Notes: a model not told the origin generated them from the letters alone. A stretch of DNA of 64,000 nucleotides from Nicotiana tabacum (GCF_000715075.1 NC_134097.1:69535190-69599189); one strand, 5' to 3'. Positions 22,658 to 34,940 are shown, counted from the stretch's first letter. Translations and numbers: made by a program.

Positions 22658-24981
22658 TGTAAGCACGTGATTTTTGCCCTATATGAGAAATACTCCCAAA
22701 AAATGCAAAATAAAATGATTTTCCTCGGTGTGCAATTTTGTGAGATTTTGTGCTATTTTTGGATAATTATTTGTATTTGTCTGTGTTTTCTTATTTGTTA
22801 AATTAATAAAAAATTACAAAAATATGTCGCATTTTGCATGTAGGATTTAATTCTACAATTGTTAGTAATTAAGTTAGTTTTACAAAAATTAAAATTACAA
22901 AAATAGGCATCTTTTGCATTTTTAGCATTTAATGTCCAAATAAACAATTTTGTGCTTAATTATTACTTAATTATGCGTTAATTGTTATTGGGAGTTAATT
23001 TGCGCTTTTATAACTTAATTTAGTTCTTAATAATAATTTAAGTACTTTTCTAATTTAGTTTTAGAAAATGAAAGAAGAAAAGAGAACAAAAATACAAAAA
23101 AAATCGGATTGGGCCACTTCTTCAATTGTAAGCCAAAGGCCCAAAAAATTGCCCAATCTTCTCCATGACCCAGTCCACTTCAGACCGGGTCGACCCGGTC
23201 CGCCCCATTAACCCAATACCCAACCCCATTCTTCATTTTTTGGTCTAAACACAAAAACAAAACAAAACAAAAAACCCTAACACTAACATCCGCCTCCTCC
23301 CTCCATCTTCTTCTTCTCCAAAACCTTCAACCCAAGATAACCATGGCTGCCTCCCATGGCATCGTCCAGTCCTTCGACCAAACAGTCCCCTCCCTCGTCG
23401 TCGTTGTCCGTCGTCAACGCCACCATAAAACGACGACCATGGATGCCCTCGCCTTCCAAACACCAACGTCTATGGTTGCCTCCTTCACCCTCCAGCTCGG
23501 CGACACGACAACAACAACTACTGCATCGACCATCGTTGTTGCTTCCTCCTTCCCGTTCGCGGTTTCAAGCAGTTCACCATGAATGCTGCTGCTCGACGTC
23601 CAGTTCCCCCCAGCTGCTGCTTCTTCACCTCCAAACAGACCTCGTCGCCATCGCTACTGCGTCGTCTACGGCAACCTCAGTTCCGCTTCAAGCTCGCGCA
23701 GCTGCTACTGCTGTCACTGCGTTCTCCATCTCCCAGTTCCTCCGAGTTGCTGCTGTTGTCGTCTGCTCGTGTTCGTTGGTCGTCTGCTTCATCTCCTAGT
23801 TGCTCCTGCTTCATCGTCCCCTTCCGCTGCGCCGAACTGCTGCTACTGCTTCGGCGCTGCTTGGTTCGCTTCTTAAATTCGTTCATCGTCGTGTGGTCGA
23901 ACTTTGGCCGAGGTTCGTCGAGTCAGTCCATACACTCTTCGTTTCAGTTCGGTTAGTAGTTTTTTGAATTTTATTTTGTCCGTATTTTGTTTTGATATTT
24001 TCGAATCTAAAATCGGCAAATGTTTGTTTTGTTTATCGTTTGAATTAATTTTTAGTTCATGTTCATGTGTTGTTTGTTAAATTAATTTTTCAGATTCCAA
24101 ATGAAAGATTAATTAATTGTTTTTCATGTTATTTCGTGTTTGTATTGTTGTTTAAGTAAATATTTGTTGGTTTAATGTTTGTTAGATTCAAATTGAAATT
24201 TAATTAATTATTTCTTCAATTTGTTTCATGTGTTATGTATTTTCCAGAAAATATTAATGTTGTTTGAATCGTTAGAATCCGTCATGTTTGTTGCTTAAAG
24301 ATAGATTTAATTCATGTTCGTCTTGGTTTGAAGTTCATGTGTAAATTCAGTGATTTAATGTGAGTTTATGTTTGTTTGTGATTTGCTTGATTTAATTTGA
24401 ATCATGCATATTGTTGTTTGTATTATTGTCTCCTTGTTCATCCATTAATGGTCTAAATTAACCAGGATTGGTTCCCGATATGGTTGATTTATTTCCATTA
24501 ATTTGGAGTTTGTGTTGTTCATCATGTTCATGTAAATTGTTGTTGAAGATTGTTGAGAAATTGGTCATCTTGACTATATTTTGGTTGAGTTATGATTAAT
24601 TGATTGTTTAGAGCAGAGGGGTAATTTGGTAAATTGCATTGCATTCGGGGGTAGATTTGTAATTGCAATAAGGTCGGAGGGGTAGTTTGGTAATTGAACA
24701 TTATTTTGATTCTTTATGTTAAGCATGTGGGACAAATATAATGGGGTGGGGTTTTTGATGTACTTGTTTAATATAATGGGGGACAAGACAAAACATAATG
24801 GGGAGGAATCTTGTACTTATTTAATATAAGCATGAGAGACAAATTATAATGAGATTGGGTGGATGTACTTATTTAATGTAGGCATGGGGGACAAAATTTA
24901 AAATAAAGAAGACATTTAATAGTGGGCCAAAGCATGCCATTGAGGGAATAATTTTGGGTTGGGAATGGAAGACTTGCCTTG

Positions 24982-24992
24982 CTATATATAGA
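24982..24992 (+). promoter_or_regulatory. TATA box of Ogre-like 5' LTR
   Basis: ctatatataga, followed about 30 bp later by gggagaggactttagagag, a likely transcription start and R-region leader. The 3' LTR copy at about 37354 reads gatatatagag, slightly altered. Confidence 0.6.
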
Positions 24993-25849
24993 ATCATTCT
25001 TGACTTGAAAGGGGAGAGGACTTTAGAGAGTTTTTAGGACTTGAACATTGAGAGAAAAAGGGTAGAGAGTTGATAGATATTTTTTTACACTTGAGAGTTG
25101 ACATACTTTTATACTTGAGAGAGTTTGTGATAGTAAAAGAGAAAGACAATTTGAACTTTCACTCGAACAATTCTGTTTGCTTTTCTTCGAGTGTTATTCA
25201 AAAGTCAGAAACTACTGCATCTCGTATCTTTTCTCTCTTCTGCTTTGACTGCGATTGTACTTTTGCATTGCTGAGTTTTCAATCTGTTACTGGGTTATTC
25301 TACTGGTTGTTACTGGTTTTGCGGTGTTGCGGAACCTGCTGTTGCTGCGTTATTACTGTTGCTGACTCCTACTTTTTTGTTCTTGTACTGCTGTTTCCAG
25401 GTACACATTTGTACACTCTTGGCTTGAAGCGAAAAATGAAATATTAATCAGGCTCCTGTTCCTGTTGAATTCTTTTGTTTGGATCTGTGTTTGAATATTA
25501 ATTTTCCTCTCTTTGTATAAAAATGTAGTCGATTAATTAATGAGTAATGAGGCTGCATATGTATGATTTCTTCATCTAATAATGCTAGTTTAAATTATTT
25601 GAAGAATAGTTAATCTGCTTTGATATTATTGTGTATCCCTCTCATGTTCTAGCATTAGTAAATAATAGAATATAAAAATGAAAGCAGTTTTTCTTTGTAC
25701 AAACTCGATCGCAATTTTCCAATCGCATTAGCCGTAAACTAATAACTAATAAGTTACGTTTTCAGCATGTAAATAATTAAGAGATTTTCTTTTATTTTAG
25801 AGACGAACTTAATAGAAAATATAGTCACTATAGGTTTATCCTTTAAAAT

Positions 25850-26455
25850 AAAAATGAGACGAGCCTCGCCAAATAAATCACAAACCGCCGGGGCCCTCAA
25901 TAAAATACATAACCATTGACTAGACTTTGGATTTGGCCGTTTAATGAACCTTCACGGCCTCTTCCTAAAATAACAATACGTTAGACTCTTTAGGACGCGC
26001 CTTAATAAATCTTACCTTCTTAAACTTGGGTGCACATTTATGTGACCCAAATCCAATTCTCAACGGAGTCGAAATGTGTTTCTAATCACGGGTACATTGA
26101 TTGTGACGTGGTTCGAGATGCGTGTCCATGACGTTGCAAATTCATTTTAAAAAATAAGAATGAGATGAGCCTCGCCAAATAAAATACAAATTGCGGGGCC
26201 CTCAGTAAATATTTACTTTAAAAATTGTTTAGACTTCGGGATGGACCGTTTAGTAAAATTCCACGGTCCTACCCAAAATAAATACGCTAGTCGCTTTAGG
26301 CGCGCCTTTAATAATTTAATTTCCTTAAAACTCGGGTGCACATTGATGTGACCCAAATCCAAATCTCAACGGAGCCAAAGTGTGTCGACGACCACAGGTA
26401 CATTGATTGTAACGTGGTTCGAGATACATTTTCACAATGTTGCAATTCCTGACAA
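25850..26455 (+). repeat. Diverged tandem duplication (about 300 bp x 2) in LTR
   Basis: Two successive copies begin aatgaga(c/t)gagcctcgccaaataaa and end near acgttgca/atgttgcaa. They share landmarks ggggccctca, ggcgcgcct, gggtgcacat and gggtacattgattg but differ at many sites, so the duplication is older than this insertion. The same pair is at about 38225-38820 in the 3' LTR. Confidence 0.8.
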
Positions 26456-26819
26456 AAATAACAGTAAATGATAAAAGCGGTTAAAACTTAAAATGTGCAC
26501 ATAAGTTCATATTTGTATAAAATCAGATAATCAAGCCGAATATAACAGTTGAGCGACCGTGCTAGAACCACGGAACTCGGGAATGCCTAACACCTTCTCT
26601 CGGGTTAACAGAATTCCTTATCCGGATTTCTGGTACGCAGACTGTAATATAGAGTCATTCTTTTCCTCGATTCGGGATTAAAATTGGTGACTTGGGACAC
26701 CCTAAATCTCCCAAGTGGCGACTCTGAAATAAATAAACCAATCCCGTTTCGATTGTCCTTTAATTGGAAAAAACTCCCTTGCACCCTCTCGGGTGCGGAA
26801 AAAGGAGGTGTGACAGCTC

Positions 26820-26837
26820 TGGCGACTCTGCTGGGGA
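26820..26837 (+). other. Primer binding site (tRNA-Arg type) of Ogre-like element
   Basis: TGGCGACTCTGCTGGGGA, four bases after the LTR end. It resembles the tRNA-Arg-type PBS of Ogre/Tat elements. Confidence 0.75.
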
Positions 26838-27728
26838 TGAGACCCAGAACCACTGGTTCAGGGTTAGAAATTCGAGCTTAGATAAATTGTTATATTTGGC
26901 TTTATCTGATTTTTACATGTTTTGAACCTAATGTGCTAAATGTTGCCTTTACCGCTTTGATATTATCTGAACTGTATATAAATTGTGCTGAAACCTTTCT
27001 CTTCTTACCTCCGGGGATGTGCTCACTGGTTGAGACTCCCTATTCTGTTAGTGTCATACCCTAAATAAAAGAGGCTCGAAAAGTTTCTAAGCCAGCTGGC
27101 CTTTTGGTTCCCGGAAAGGAGCTCCTTCCTCAACTCGAGTTGTCCGCTCGGGTACACTGTCTAGAACACCGACCCAGGTTTTTGAACATAGAATAACATG
27201 ACTTCATGCCGGATCCCTAGTAGGAACGCTTATTTGCATCACGTTGCATTTGACTTAGGGGACTCAACACAGGGGTTGGGTCCGTCTAGGACTAGCAACC
27301 TGATATGAAAAGACCATCCTGATGCATCCTATTTGTTTTCCGTGCATTTATTTTGTCTCACTGACCGGTGTTTGAATATTATGAATATTGTGAAATTGAA
27401 AAAAAAAAAGAAATATCGGTTAGGGAATTGATTGTTTATTTTTGAAAAAAACAATACCCAAATACTGTCAAAACTCTGCCGAAATTTTGAGAAAATGAAA
27501 AAAATGTCTTATTAGTCTGTTTTATTAAAAGCAAAGGAAAAATAGAAGAAAAAAAAAGTTGTTCTGTTTGTTTTTTTTTTCAAAAAAAAACATAGAAAAA
27601 TAGTTTGTCATGAAAATGAAAATGAAAAAGAGTCTTATGTTTAAAATAGTTTTTTTATTTGTTTATGAAAAGGCCAAAAAATAAAAATAAAATGAGTCGT
27701 GCGTTGAACGTGGTTTTATTATTTGTTC

Positions 27729-27763
<35 letters not shown>

Positions 27764-28351
27764 CCAAAAAGTATTTTTCTTTACTTCCAAAATGTATATA
27801 TATCTTTATTTGTTGCAAAGAATATTTGTCTTACCAAAAAAATTCAAAGTAAAATTTCAAAAAGATATGTCTTGCAAAAAATAGATATATATATATTTTC
27901 CATTATTGATTTCTTTAGAAAGTCTTTCTAATTGTTTTTTAAAATAAAAAATTAAAAAAAAATATAAAAATAAAAATAAAAAAATATTTTCATTTTAAAA
28001 AAAATCCGAAAATATTTTGATTCTTCTTTAAAAATTGAAAAGAAAATTCAAAATTCAAAAAATATATATATATTTTTAGAAGTATTTCTTTTATTAAAGG
28101 TAAAATTCCAAAAAAAATATTTTCTTTCTTCTTTAGAATAAGAGAAAACAAATGAAAATTCAGACAAAAAATATCTTCCTTTTACTTTTGCAATTCTCAA
28201 AGTTCAAATCAAAAGAAAAGGAATTCTTACAAGTCTTTCTTTCAAAAAAAAATCAATCAAAAAAATATACTTCCTTTCTTCTTTTGAAGCAGTTCTTTCA
28301 CAAATTCCAATTAAAAAAAATGTTAGTTCATTTACTTATTCATGATCTACC

Positions 28352-28399
28352 CGAACTACGCGGGTTTGATTCTCACCGGATGTGAGATACGTAGGCAAC
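28352..28399 (+). repeat. GATACGTAGG module, copy 1
   Basis: cgaactacg, then tttgattctcaccgg, then gagatacgtaggcaa. First of four dispersed copies (others at 29120-29165, 30514-30555 and 34768-34813). It follows an A-rich tract. Confidence 0.75.
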
Positions 28400-29119
28400 C
28401 CTCATCGGGTCCAACCCCACCTTTTGCTAAAATAACCAAAAATAAATAAATAAATAAAATAAAAATATATGTCAAATTTTAATTTTATCATAAAGAAGTC
28501 AGGTGACGCTGTTTATCAAGACATAGCCGAATCTTCCCGAAAGGGACGCCGGAAGGCTGACTTTGCATAAACAGCCACCTTCGGGTCATTTTTTAAGATT
28601 TGGTCCAATCGACCCACACAGCCTTAAAAATCTTCGTCCCCGAGACGCTGAAGGGCCGTGTTTGCAACACCAGGTTTTATTGTAATTTGAAAAGAAAAAA
28701 AATAAAGAGTCGGCGGTCAGGTGAATACCGTTTGAATTTTGTCATAATAAGCCGAGCCAGCTTCGGCCGCGTTTTAAACTATTCTTGCTGAAATAGCCTT
28801 AGAGTATCTTTCAATTGTCGAAAGGTTATTTTCGTAAAAGAATGGACAAGTTTGTAAAGTGTCAAAATAATCCTCCCCGGCCTCAAATTCATGTGAAATT
28901 TGGAGGGGGCTACGTTTGCAAAAATAACCGTTCGGTTGCATTTGTCAAACGGAGAAAGGAAGCTGGCCATTTGCTTGGGAGTTTGTAAATCTTTTAATTA
29001 GAATACGTGGGTTGTTTGATTTTCGAGTTTGTAGGTCATCTTCAAACCTTTGAAACCCAGTTTGTTTTAATATGAAAATTAAAAAAAAATGTTGAGTATT
29101 GTTTATCTTTTATTGGTCT

Positions 29120-29165
29120 GAACTACGCAAGGTCTGATTCATGCGGGGTCATGATACGTAGGCAA
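29120..29165 (+). repeat. GATACGTAGG module, copy 2
   Basis: gaactacg, then tctgattcatgcgggg, then tgatacgtaggcaa. Directly followed by a 155-bp A/G tract. Confidence 0.75.
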
Positions 29166-29189
29166 TCTCCATAAGATTCGACCGCGACA

Positions 29190-29345
29190 AAAAGAAAAAA
29201 AATGGAAAAAGAAAAGAAAAATGGAAAAAAAAGCAAAATGAAAAAAGCAAAAAAAAAAGAGAATGAAAAAAAGAGAAAGGAAAAGGAAAAAAAAGAAAAA
29301 GAAAAAATCGAAAAAAAAGAGAAAGAAAAAAAAAGAAAAAAAAGA
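29190..29345 (+). repeat. Polypurine tract (GAAAA-type), about 155 bp
   Basis: Almost uninterrupted A and G on the plus strand, with rare T (aatgg). The T/C-rich minus-strand frame here is an artefact. Confidence 0.85.
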
Positions 29346-30369
29346 TGTTAATAATGAGGACCGACTGAGTCCATTCTAACCTGTTGGTTTTGCAAAGAAA
29401 GTTAAGGTGGTTGGTTTGTGGTAAGCCGGAAATACAAGATCCAAAAGCACATTTTGCGGGGATCAGGCCTGATAGCAGAAGCACTCGAATCCTGTTGGGA
29501 ACTTGTTGACGGAGGTTGATGATATTGAAGCCGGTAATGGTCTTGGCAGTATTGATGCGAAGCTCAGTGGCTAAGATGCCCGTTTTGATAAAGTGGGAGG
29601 ACGCTCCGTTCCTTGGTTAGCAAGAGAGAAGCTTGTGGTGGCTTATTTTGTTGTCATTCCTGTTGTTCGGATTATTAGGATTGTAATTCCGATATTGTTT
29701 TGTGTCAATATCTTTCCGCTTATCTTTCCGTTTTGTCATAGCGGTTTGTTTAAGTTTTGTACAGGTTGTTTTAGGATTTTATTCTGGTTTGTTTTTGTTT
29801 GTTTTGTTATTCAAACCATTTCACCGGTAGTCTAATGGAAAATCCGGTCTTTGATTATTTCCAGTCATTTTTGTTTAGTCCTTTTTATCATTTTTGTTCA
29901 GCGCCGATTCTAGTGACATGACATGCGCACACAGTTTGGGCCTAATCTTAAAAGTTAATCATAAGACCCTGGGAAGGTGATCAAAGCATTTAAAGGAAAT
30001 GAGAACGGTTTTGAGATTATTCAGAGCTCGAGTCATGTGGAACTGGCGCAAGTAAAACACAAAGAAAACCGTTAAAGCCAGATTCACCTTTCATGATAAT
30101 AAGAGTAAGAGTGTCGCCCAACGGTGCTTTAGAAGTAACAAATGAACAAGCAGATGTTGAATATAATTGTCAAGTCCAGCGCCATCAGAAGAGGCTACAA
30201 ATCTTTGTTGTGTTGTTTGCATTTGGCATGTTTTGAAGACTGGAATGACGAAGGCATTTTGTTCTGCTACCTAAACACTTTATCCTTCGTTAACCCCTTT
30301 TGAGCCTTATTGTTTTTCTTTCGTATCCCTCGTTCGGAATCAGTAAAAACGACTAGAAAACGCAAGCGT

Positions 30370-30500
30370 GACATGAAAAACAAAAGAAAGGAAAAAGAAA
30401 GAAAAGAAAACAACAAAACGAAAAAGAAAAAAAATGAAAGAAGAAAAAAAAGGAAAAAAGAAAAATGAAAAAACAAAAAACAAAGGAAAGTCAAATGAAA
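30370..30500 (+). repeat. Second polypurine tract, about 130 bp
   Basis: A/G-rich (aaaagaaaggaaaaag) with a few C and T. It directly precedes module copy 3. Confidence 0.8.
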
Positions 30501-30513
30501 ACAGAGGATTTGG

Positions 30514-30555
30514 GAACTACGTTTGACCTGATTCCTCAAAGAGGATACGTAGGCG
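30514..30555 (+). repeat. GATACGTAGG module, copy 3
   Basis: gaactacg, then tttgacctgattcctc, then ggatacgtaggcg. It sits directly after the second polypurine tract. Confidence 0.75.
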
Positions 30556-32332
30556 CTTCACGGCTCGGTCATAGTTTTGAAAAATGAAAAAAAATCAATT
30601 AAAATAATCCCCAAGCAAGAAACTGGGGCAAAGGTTGCGGTTGTTGTAAATAAATCTAGTTCCGAAGGTGGTAATTAATAACCCAAAATCGATTCATTTT
30701 TGAGCCTTTAATACCCTTTCTTTCTAGCCCTATCCAAAACCCACATTACGGTCCAAAGAAAGACCTTTTGATCAGTCTTCAAAAGATTCCAAGTCAGACA
30801 TATGAAGAGTCTTACCGGGGAACCTAACATTCTGTTCCACGGCAGAAAGGACTCTAATCTCCAGCAGAAAGAGTCATACCGGCGACACTCCAAATCCCCA
30901 GCTGGAAAGTGATACAAATGAGAGAGTCTTATCGGTGAAAACCTTCACAGGCACCGTAAGGCGATGAAAGCTGAGAGAAAAACCAAAAATGAGAGAGACT
31001 TGATAGTGAAAACCCTTCGGGCACTACAAGTCGAACAGGATTGAGAATCAGATGGGGAATTGCCAATTGAAGATCTTCAAAGATGATTGGCGGTAGAGGA
31101 TAGGCCACATATGCATGTCATGACCATTAAAGTCGGTATCTGCGTTTGATAGGTTTTTATTTATAGTTTCATTTGTTAAAGAGTCATCTTTTCCTTTGTC
31201 TTTTTTCTGTTCCCTTTTATCTTTTTCCTTTCATAGAGAAAAAAAATCCCCAATAGAGTCTGTTCGGTCAGAACAAGTGAGAATTGACTTCAAAATATGC
31301 CATCAGCTTTCCAATTATGCCAGATGAGATCTGACTAGTACATCCAAGTGGTTTAGTCAGCAAGGAACAAGCGCGAGGCCAATGTCAAGAAAAATATCCC
31401 CAGCAAAAGGGAATTGACAGGATTGACGAGTATCAAGAGGGATATCCTTGTCAAAACCAAGGTTATAAACCTCAAGGCCAAGGCCCATGAACAAAGCAAG
31501 GAAAGCAGTGAGCATAATTTGGGGAAATTCATACGAGACTAAAAGGTCGGGGAAATGCCAGTTTCCGAGCTATGCCACAAAAGAAGAGGGATATCCCCAG
31601 CAGAAAGGGATTATCCCCAGCAAATAATATCATCCCCAACAAGTTGTGGAGCGCAGTGCAAGGAAGGAGAAAGGGAAAAGCCATCCCAGTAGGAGTATCA
31701 CAACCAACCACCATGTTTTAAACTAACAAATTTTGTTTGATTTGAAACAGGTAAAGGAAATGGCATTGATGCCAAAATGCACGCCGCAAGGGATATTATC
31801 AAACTGGGGCAGAAAATTTTCCTTCCATTTAGAAAATTTTCTGGAAGTCAGGTACCCATTTGGGGAAGGATAAAGATGACACAAATCTCAAGGGAAGTGG
31901 TCTTTGAACCAGTGTTGCCCCCGACATAATAAGTTTCAATGGAGGAAGTTGTTCCGCAGCGGTCAACAAAGGGATGAAACTTGAGCTCAGTAAGCACTAG
32001 TTCTGAAGGAATCAGAATCCCCCAGCAGTGTTATCCTCGACAGCGTTATCCCCGGCTGATAACATTTTACCCCCCAACAGGTAAGTAAATAATTTCCCCA
32101 ACAGTGTTATCCCTAGCAGTTTCGAGGAGTCCAACACAAGTTTGGTGAAAATCGGTATCCTCAGCGGTTAGTCTTCGAAGGAAGAAGCTAATAATAATAA
32201 TAATAATAATAAAAAAGAATAATAATAAAAAATAAAAAATAAAAAATAAAATGGGGAAGGTAGAAAGGGAAAATTCATCCCAATCCCCAGCATGTATTCG
32301 AGGTAAGACATTTTCAAGTCTTAAGGATCTTT

Positions 32333-32662
32333 TAGGTTCATCCGCCCTCCAATAGGATATTTTGGGTTCATCCGCCCTCGAATAGGATATTTTGGGTTCA
32401 TCCGCCCTCAAAAAGGATATTTTGGGTTCATCCGCCCTCGAATAAGATATGTCGGGTTCATCCGCCCTCGAATAGGATCTTTTGGGTTCATCCGCCCTCA
32501 AATAAGATATTTCGGGTTCATCCACCCTCGAATAGGATATGTCGGGTTCATCCACCCTCAAATAGGATATTTTGGGTTCATCCGCCCTCGAATAGGATAT
32601 GTTGGGTTCATCCGCCCTCGAATAGGATATGTTGGGTTCATCCGCCCTCGAATAGGATTTTA
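32333..32662 (+). repeat. 30-bp tandem repeat, 11 copies
   Basis: Unit gggttcatccgccctcgaat plus aggatatttt, 11 times, with point variants (gaat/aaat/aaaa; tatttt/tatgtt/tctttt). As 30 is a multiple of three, the minus strand stays open and spells a repeated ...RADEPKISYS... peptide (frame 32067-32561). I regard this as a consequence of the repeat, not a gene. Confidence 0.92.
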
Positions 32663-32689
32663 TTTTCTAAGCTGTTTGTTTGAAAACAG

Positions 32690-32840
32690 GCGTCCACCTG
32701 AATAACGAGAGGAATACTTTTTGTCTGTTCATTCCATATTTTAGGCGCCCACCTGTATAATAAGGGAATACATTTTGTGTCTTTACCATTAGGCGTCCAC
32801 CTGTATAACAAGGGAATACATTTCACGTCTTTTCCAATAG
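32690..32840 (+). repeat. About 60-bp repeat, 3 copies (ggcgtccacctg)
   Basis: Each copy has aggcg(t/c)ccacctgtataacaag-like sequence and ggaatacattt, then a ttttgtgtcttt spacer. Confidence 0.8.
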
Positions 32841-33035
32841 GAGACGTACTTCCTAAGTCTAGCTTTACCAATAGGAGACACACTTCCTAAGTCTAATTTT
32901 ACCAATAGGAGACGCACTTCCTAAGTCTAGTTTTACCAATAGGAGACGCATTTCCTCCTAATTTTATTTTACCCGTAGGAGATGCATTTCCTCCTAAGTT
33001 TAGTTTTACCCATAGGAGAGACATTTCCTCCTAAG
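32838..33035 (+). repeat. About 35-bp repeat, 6 copies (aataggagacgcacttcct)
   Basis: Copies of accaataggagacgcacttc plus ctaagtctagtttt. The last three change to cccgtaggagatgcatttcc. Confidence 0.85.
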
Positions 33036-33044
33036 TTGGTAAAA

Positions 33045-33850
33045 TTAGGAGCCCGCCTGAAGAGAGGAATGGCATTTATTTTAAAAGTTGTTGTTAAAAT
33101 CAGGAGTCCGCCTGAAGAGAGGAATGACGTTTATTTTAAAAAGTTGTTGTTGAAATTAGGAGCCCGCCTGAAGAGAGGAGTGACGTTTATTTTTAAAGTT
33201 GTTTAAATCTCGCCAACCTAAAGAAATGAATGGCATTTTATTTTCAAAGTTGTTGAAATCAGGAGCCCGCCTGAAGAGAAGAATGACGTTTATTTTAAAA
33301 GTTGTTGTTGAAATCAGGAGCCCGCCTGAAGAGAGGAATGACGTTTATTTTTAAAGTTGTTGTTGAAATCAGGAGCCCGCCTGAAGAGAGGAGTGGCGTT
33401 TATTTTTAAAAGTTGTTTAAATCTCGCCAACCTAAAGAAAGGAATGGCATTTTATTTTCAAAGTTGTTGAAATCAGGAGCCCGCCTGAAGAGAGGAATGA
33501 CGTTTATTTTAAAGGTTGTTGTTAAAATCAGGAGCCCGCCTGAAGAGAGGAATGACGTTTATTTTAAAGGTTGTTGTTAAAATCAGGAGCCCGCCTGAAG
33601 AGAGGAATGACGTTTATTTTAAAAGTTGTTGTTGAAATCAGGAGCCCACCTGAAGAGAGGAGTGGCGTTTAGTTTTAAAGTTTGTTAAAATCAGGAGCCC
33701 GCCTGAAGAGAGGAATGGCGTTTATTTTAAAAGTTGTTGTTGAAATCAGGAGCCCGCTTGAAGAGAGGAGTGGCGTTTAGTTTTAAAGTTTGTTAAAATC
33801 AGGAGCCCGCCTGAAGAGAGGAATGGCGTTTATTTTAAAAGTTGTTGAAA
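33045..33850 (+). repeat. 50-60-bp repeat, about 14 copies (ggagcccgcctgaagagagg)
   Basis: Core ggagcccgcctgaagagagg, followed by aatgacgtttatttta and a variable aagttgttgttgaaatca linker. Two copies carry instead a diverged ctcgccaacctaaagaaa core at about 33210 and 33425, which shows that a longer multi-unit block was itself duplicated. Confidence 0.9.
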
Positions 33851-34245
33851 TCAGGCGCCCACCTACATAACGAGTGGAATACATTTCAGTCTTTAAATTT
33901 CATGTCAGGCTCCCACCTACATAACGAGTGGAATACATTTCAGTCTTTTCATTTCAAGCGTTGAAGTTGGGAGCCCGCCCAGATAACAGAGGCATACATT
34001 CCAGTCTTTACTTTTCAAGCATTGAAGTTGGGAGCCCGCCCATAATAACAGAGGCATACATTCAGTCTTTTATTTCAAGTGTTGAAGTTGGGAGCCCGCC
34101 CATAATAACAGAGGAATACATTCCAGTCTTTATATTTCAAGCGTTGAAGTTGGGAGCCCGCCCAGATAACAGAGGAATACATTCAGCATTAATTTTCAAG
34201 TATTGAAGTTGGGAGCCCGCCCATACAACAGAGGCATACGTTTCA
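33850..34245 (+). repeat. 52-60-bp repeat, 7 copies (gggagcccgcccataataac)
   Basis: Core gggagcccgcccagataaca, then gaggcatacattccagtctt and a tttcaagcgttgaagtt linker. The first two copies read ggc(g/t)cccacctacataacga and link this block to the unit at 32690. Confidence 0.9.
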
Positions 34246-34767
34246 AGATCAAGTCAGAGGACAATAAAACAGAGGGTTACATCAGGAATCCCCTACAGGA
34301 AACAATAAAAATCCCCAGCACCGGGAAGCAGAAGGTTGCAACAAGAGATCCCAGCACAAATTCAGGAGCATGAGTCAAAAGGAAGAAAAGAGGCGTCTTG
34401 AAAGAAGCAGCTGGTGAACTTAAATCATGCCCAGCATAACAAGTCTGATGAAGAAAGCCGTACCTACCAGAGGAACCGCCAAAAAGCTTAATAAAGAAAG
34501 CCATGTCCCCAGTGGACCGAGCAAAATGATGAAAACTGGTATTCAGAAAAGCAAATGGCCAGTATCATTCCAAAATTCAAGGAAGAAAAGCACCGGATGA
34601 AACACAAGCTGACAAGAAAGCAAGGCAACAAGAACAAGTTACAGTCTAGCCTAGCTTCTTGTTTTCTTTTAAGCACGGTGTAACAAGGAGATCGGTAAGC
34701 AGTGATAACAGCATGCAGCAGCAGTAACATTGCAATCCCACGGTAGTCCCAGCTACCAAAACTTCCC

Positions 34768-34813
34768 GAACTACACTAACCTGATTCCCCTTTAGCCAGG
34801 GATATGTAGGAAA
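34768..34813 (+). repeat. GATACGTAGG module, copy 4 (diverged)
   Basis: cgaactacactaacctgattccc then agggatatgtaggaaa, about 130 bp before the polypurine tract of the 3' LTR. Confidence 0.65.
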
Positions 34814-34928
34814 CCTTTGAAGCAAAGGTTCGGTTAAATCTTTTTCAAAAAATGCTTCACACGGAGTACTCGGATGGGCAAAAATCGCTCGCTTTATCTT
34901 TGCGCGAAAACCCTTCGTGTCTCCGAGC

Positions 34929-34940
34929 AAAGAGGGGCAG
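34929..34940 (+). other. Polypurine tract of Ogre-like element
   Basis: AAAGAGGGGCAG, ending one base before the TG of the 3' LTR at 34942. This is the plus-strand primer site for reverse transcription. Confidence 0.75.

Larger units (their letters stand above)
22658..26815 (+). repeat. 5' LTR of Ogre-like element
   Basis: Starts TGTAAGCACG and ends GGTGTGACA. It contains a GC-rich Ser/Leu-coding-looking block (23330-23880), a TATA box near 24985 and a diverged duplication (25850-26455). Compared with the 3' LTR it lacks about 88 bp after position 23810; the missing part in the 3' copy is bounded by direct repeats ctgcttcatc/ctgtttcatc, so a repeat-mediated deletion is likely. The overlapping short ORFs at 23343-23956 are not accepted as host genes. 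Confidence 0.9.
26838..32330 (+). other. Coding-free interior of Ogre-like element
   Basis: About 5.5 kb with no frame resembling gag or pol. It contains an AT-rich stretch with a (TA)n microsatellite (27728-27761), two long A/G-only tracts (29190-29345 and 30370-30500), three dispersed gaactacg...gatacgtagg modules and phrases such as tccccagcagaaag repeated in 30800-32100. The 80-codon frame at 29593 (hydrophobic, rich in I, V and F) is not recognised as a gene. Confidence 0.65.

Noticed and set aside
23343..23956. Overlapping Ser/Leu-rich ORFs as host genes (also 35628-36340)
   Set aside because: They are inside the two LTRs of one retrotransposon, in two or more frames at once, and low in complexity. 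Kept only as a finding.
29149..29484. Phe/Leu-rich minus-strand ORF (and 30267-30539)
   Set aside because: Produced by translating a polypurine tract from the opposite strand.
32333..34245. CRISPR-like array
   Set aside because: Repeats are directly adjacent or have repeated linkers, not unique spacers, and the host is a plant nuclear genome; it is a tandem-repeat cluster in a retroelement.
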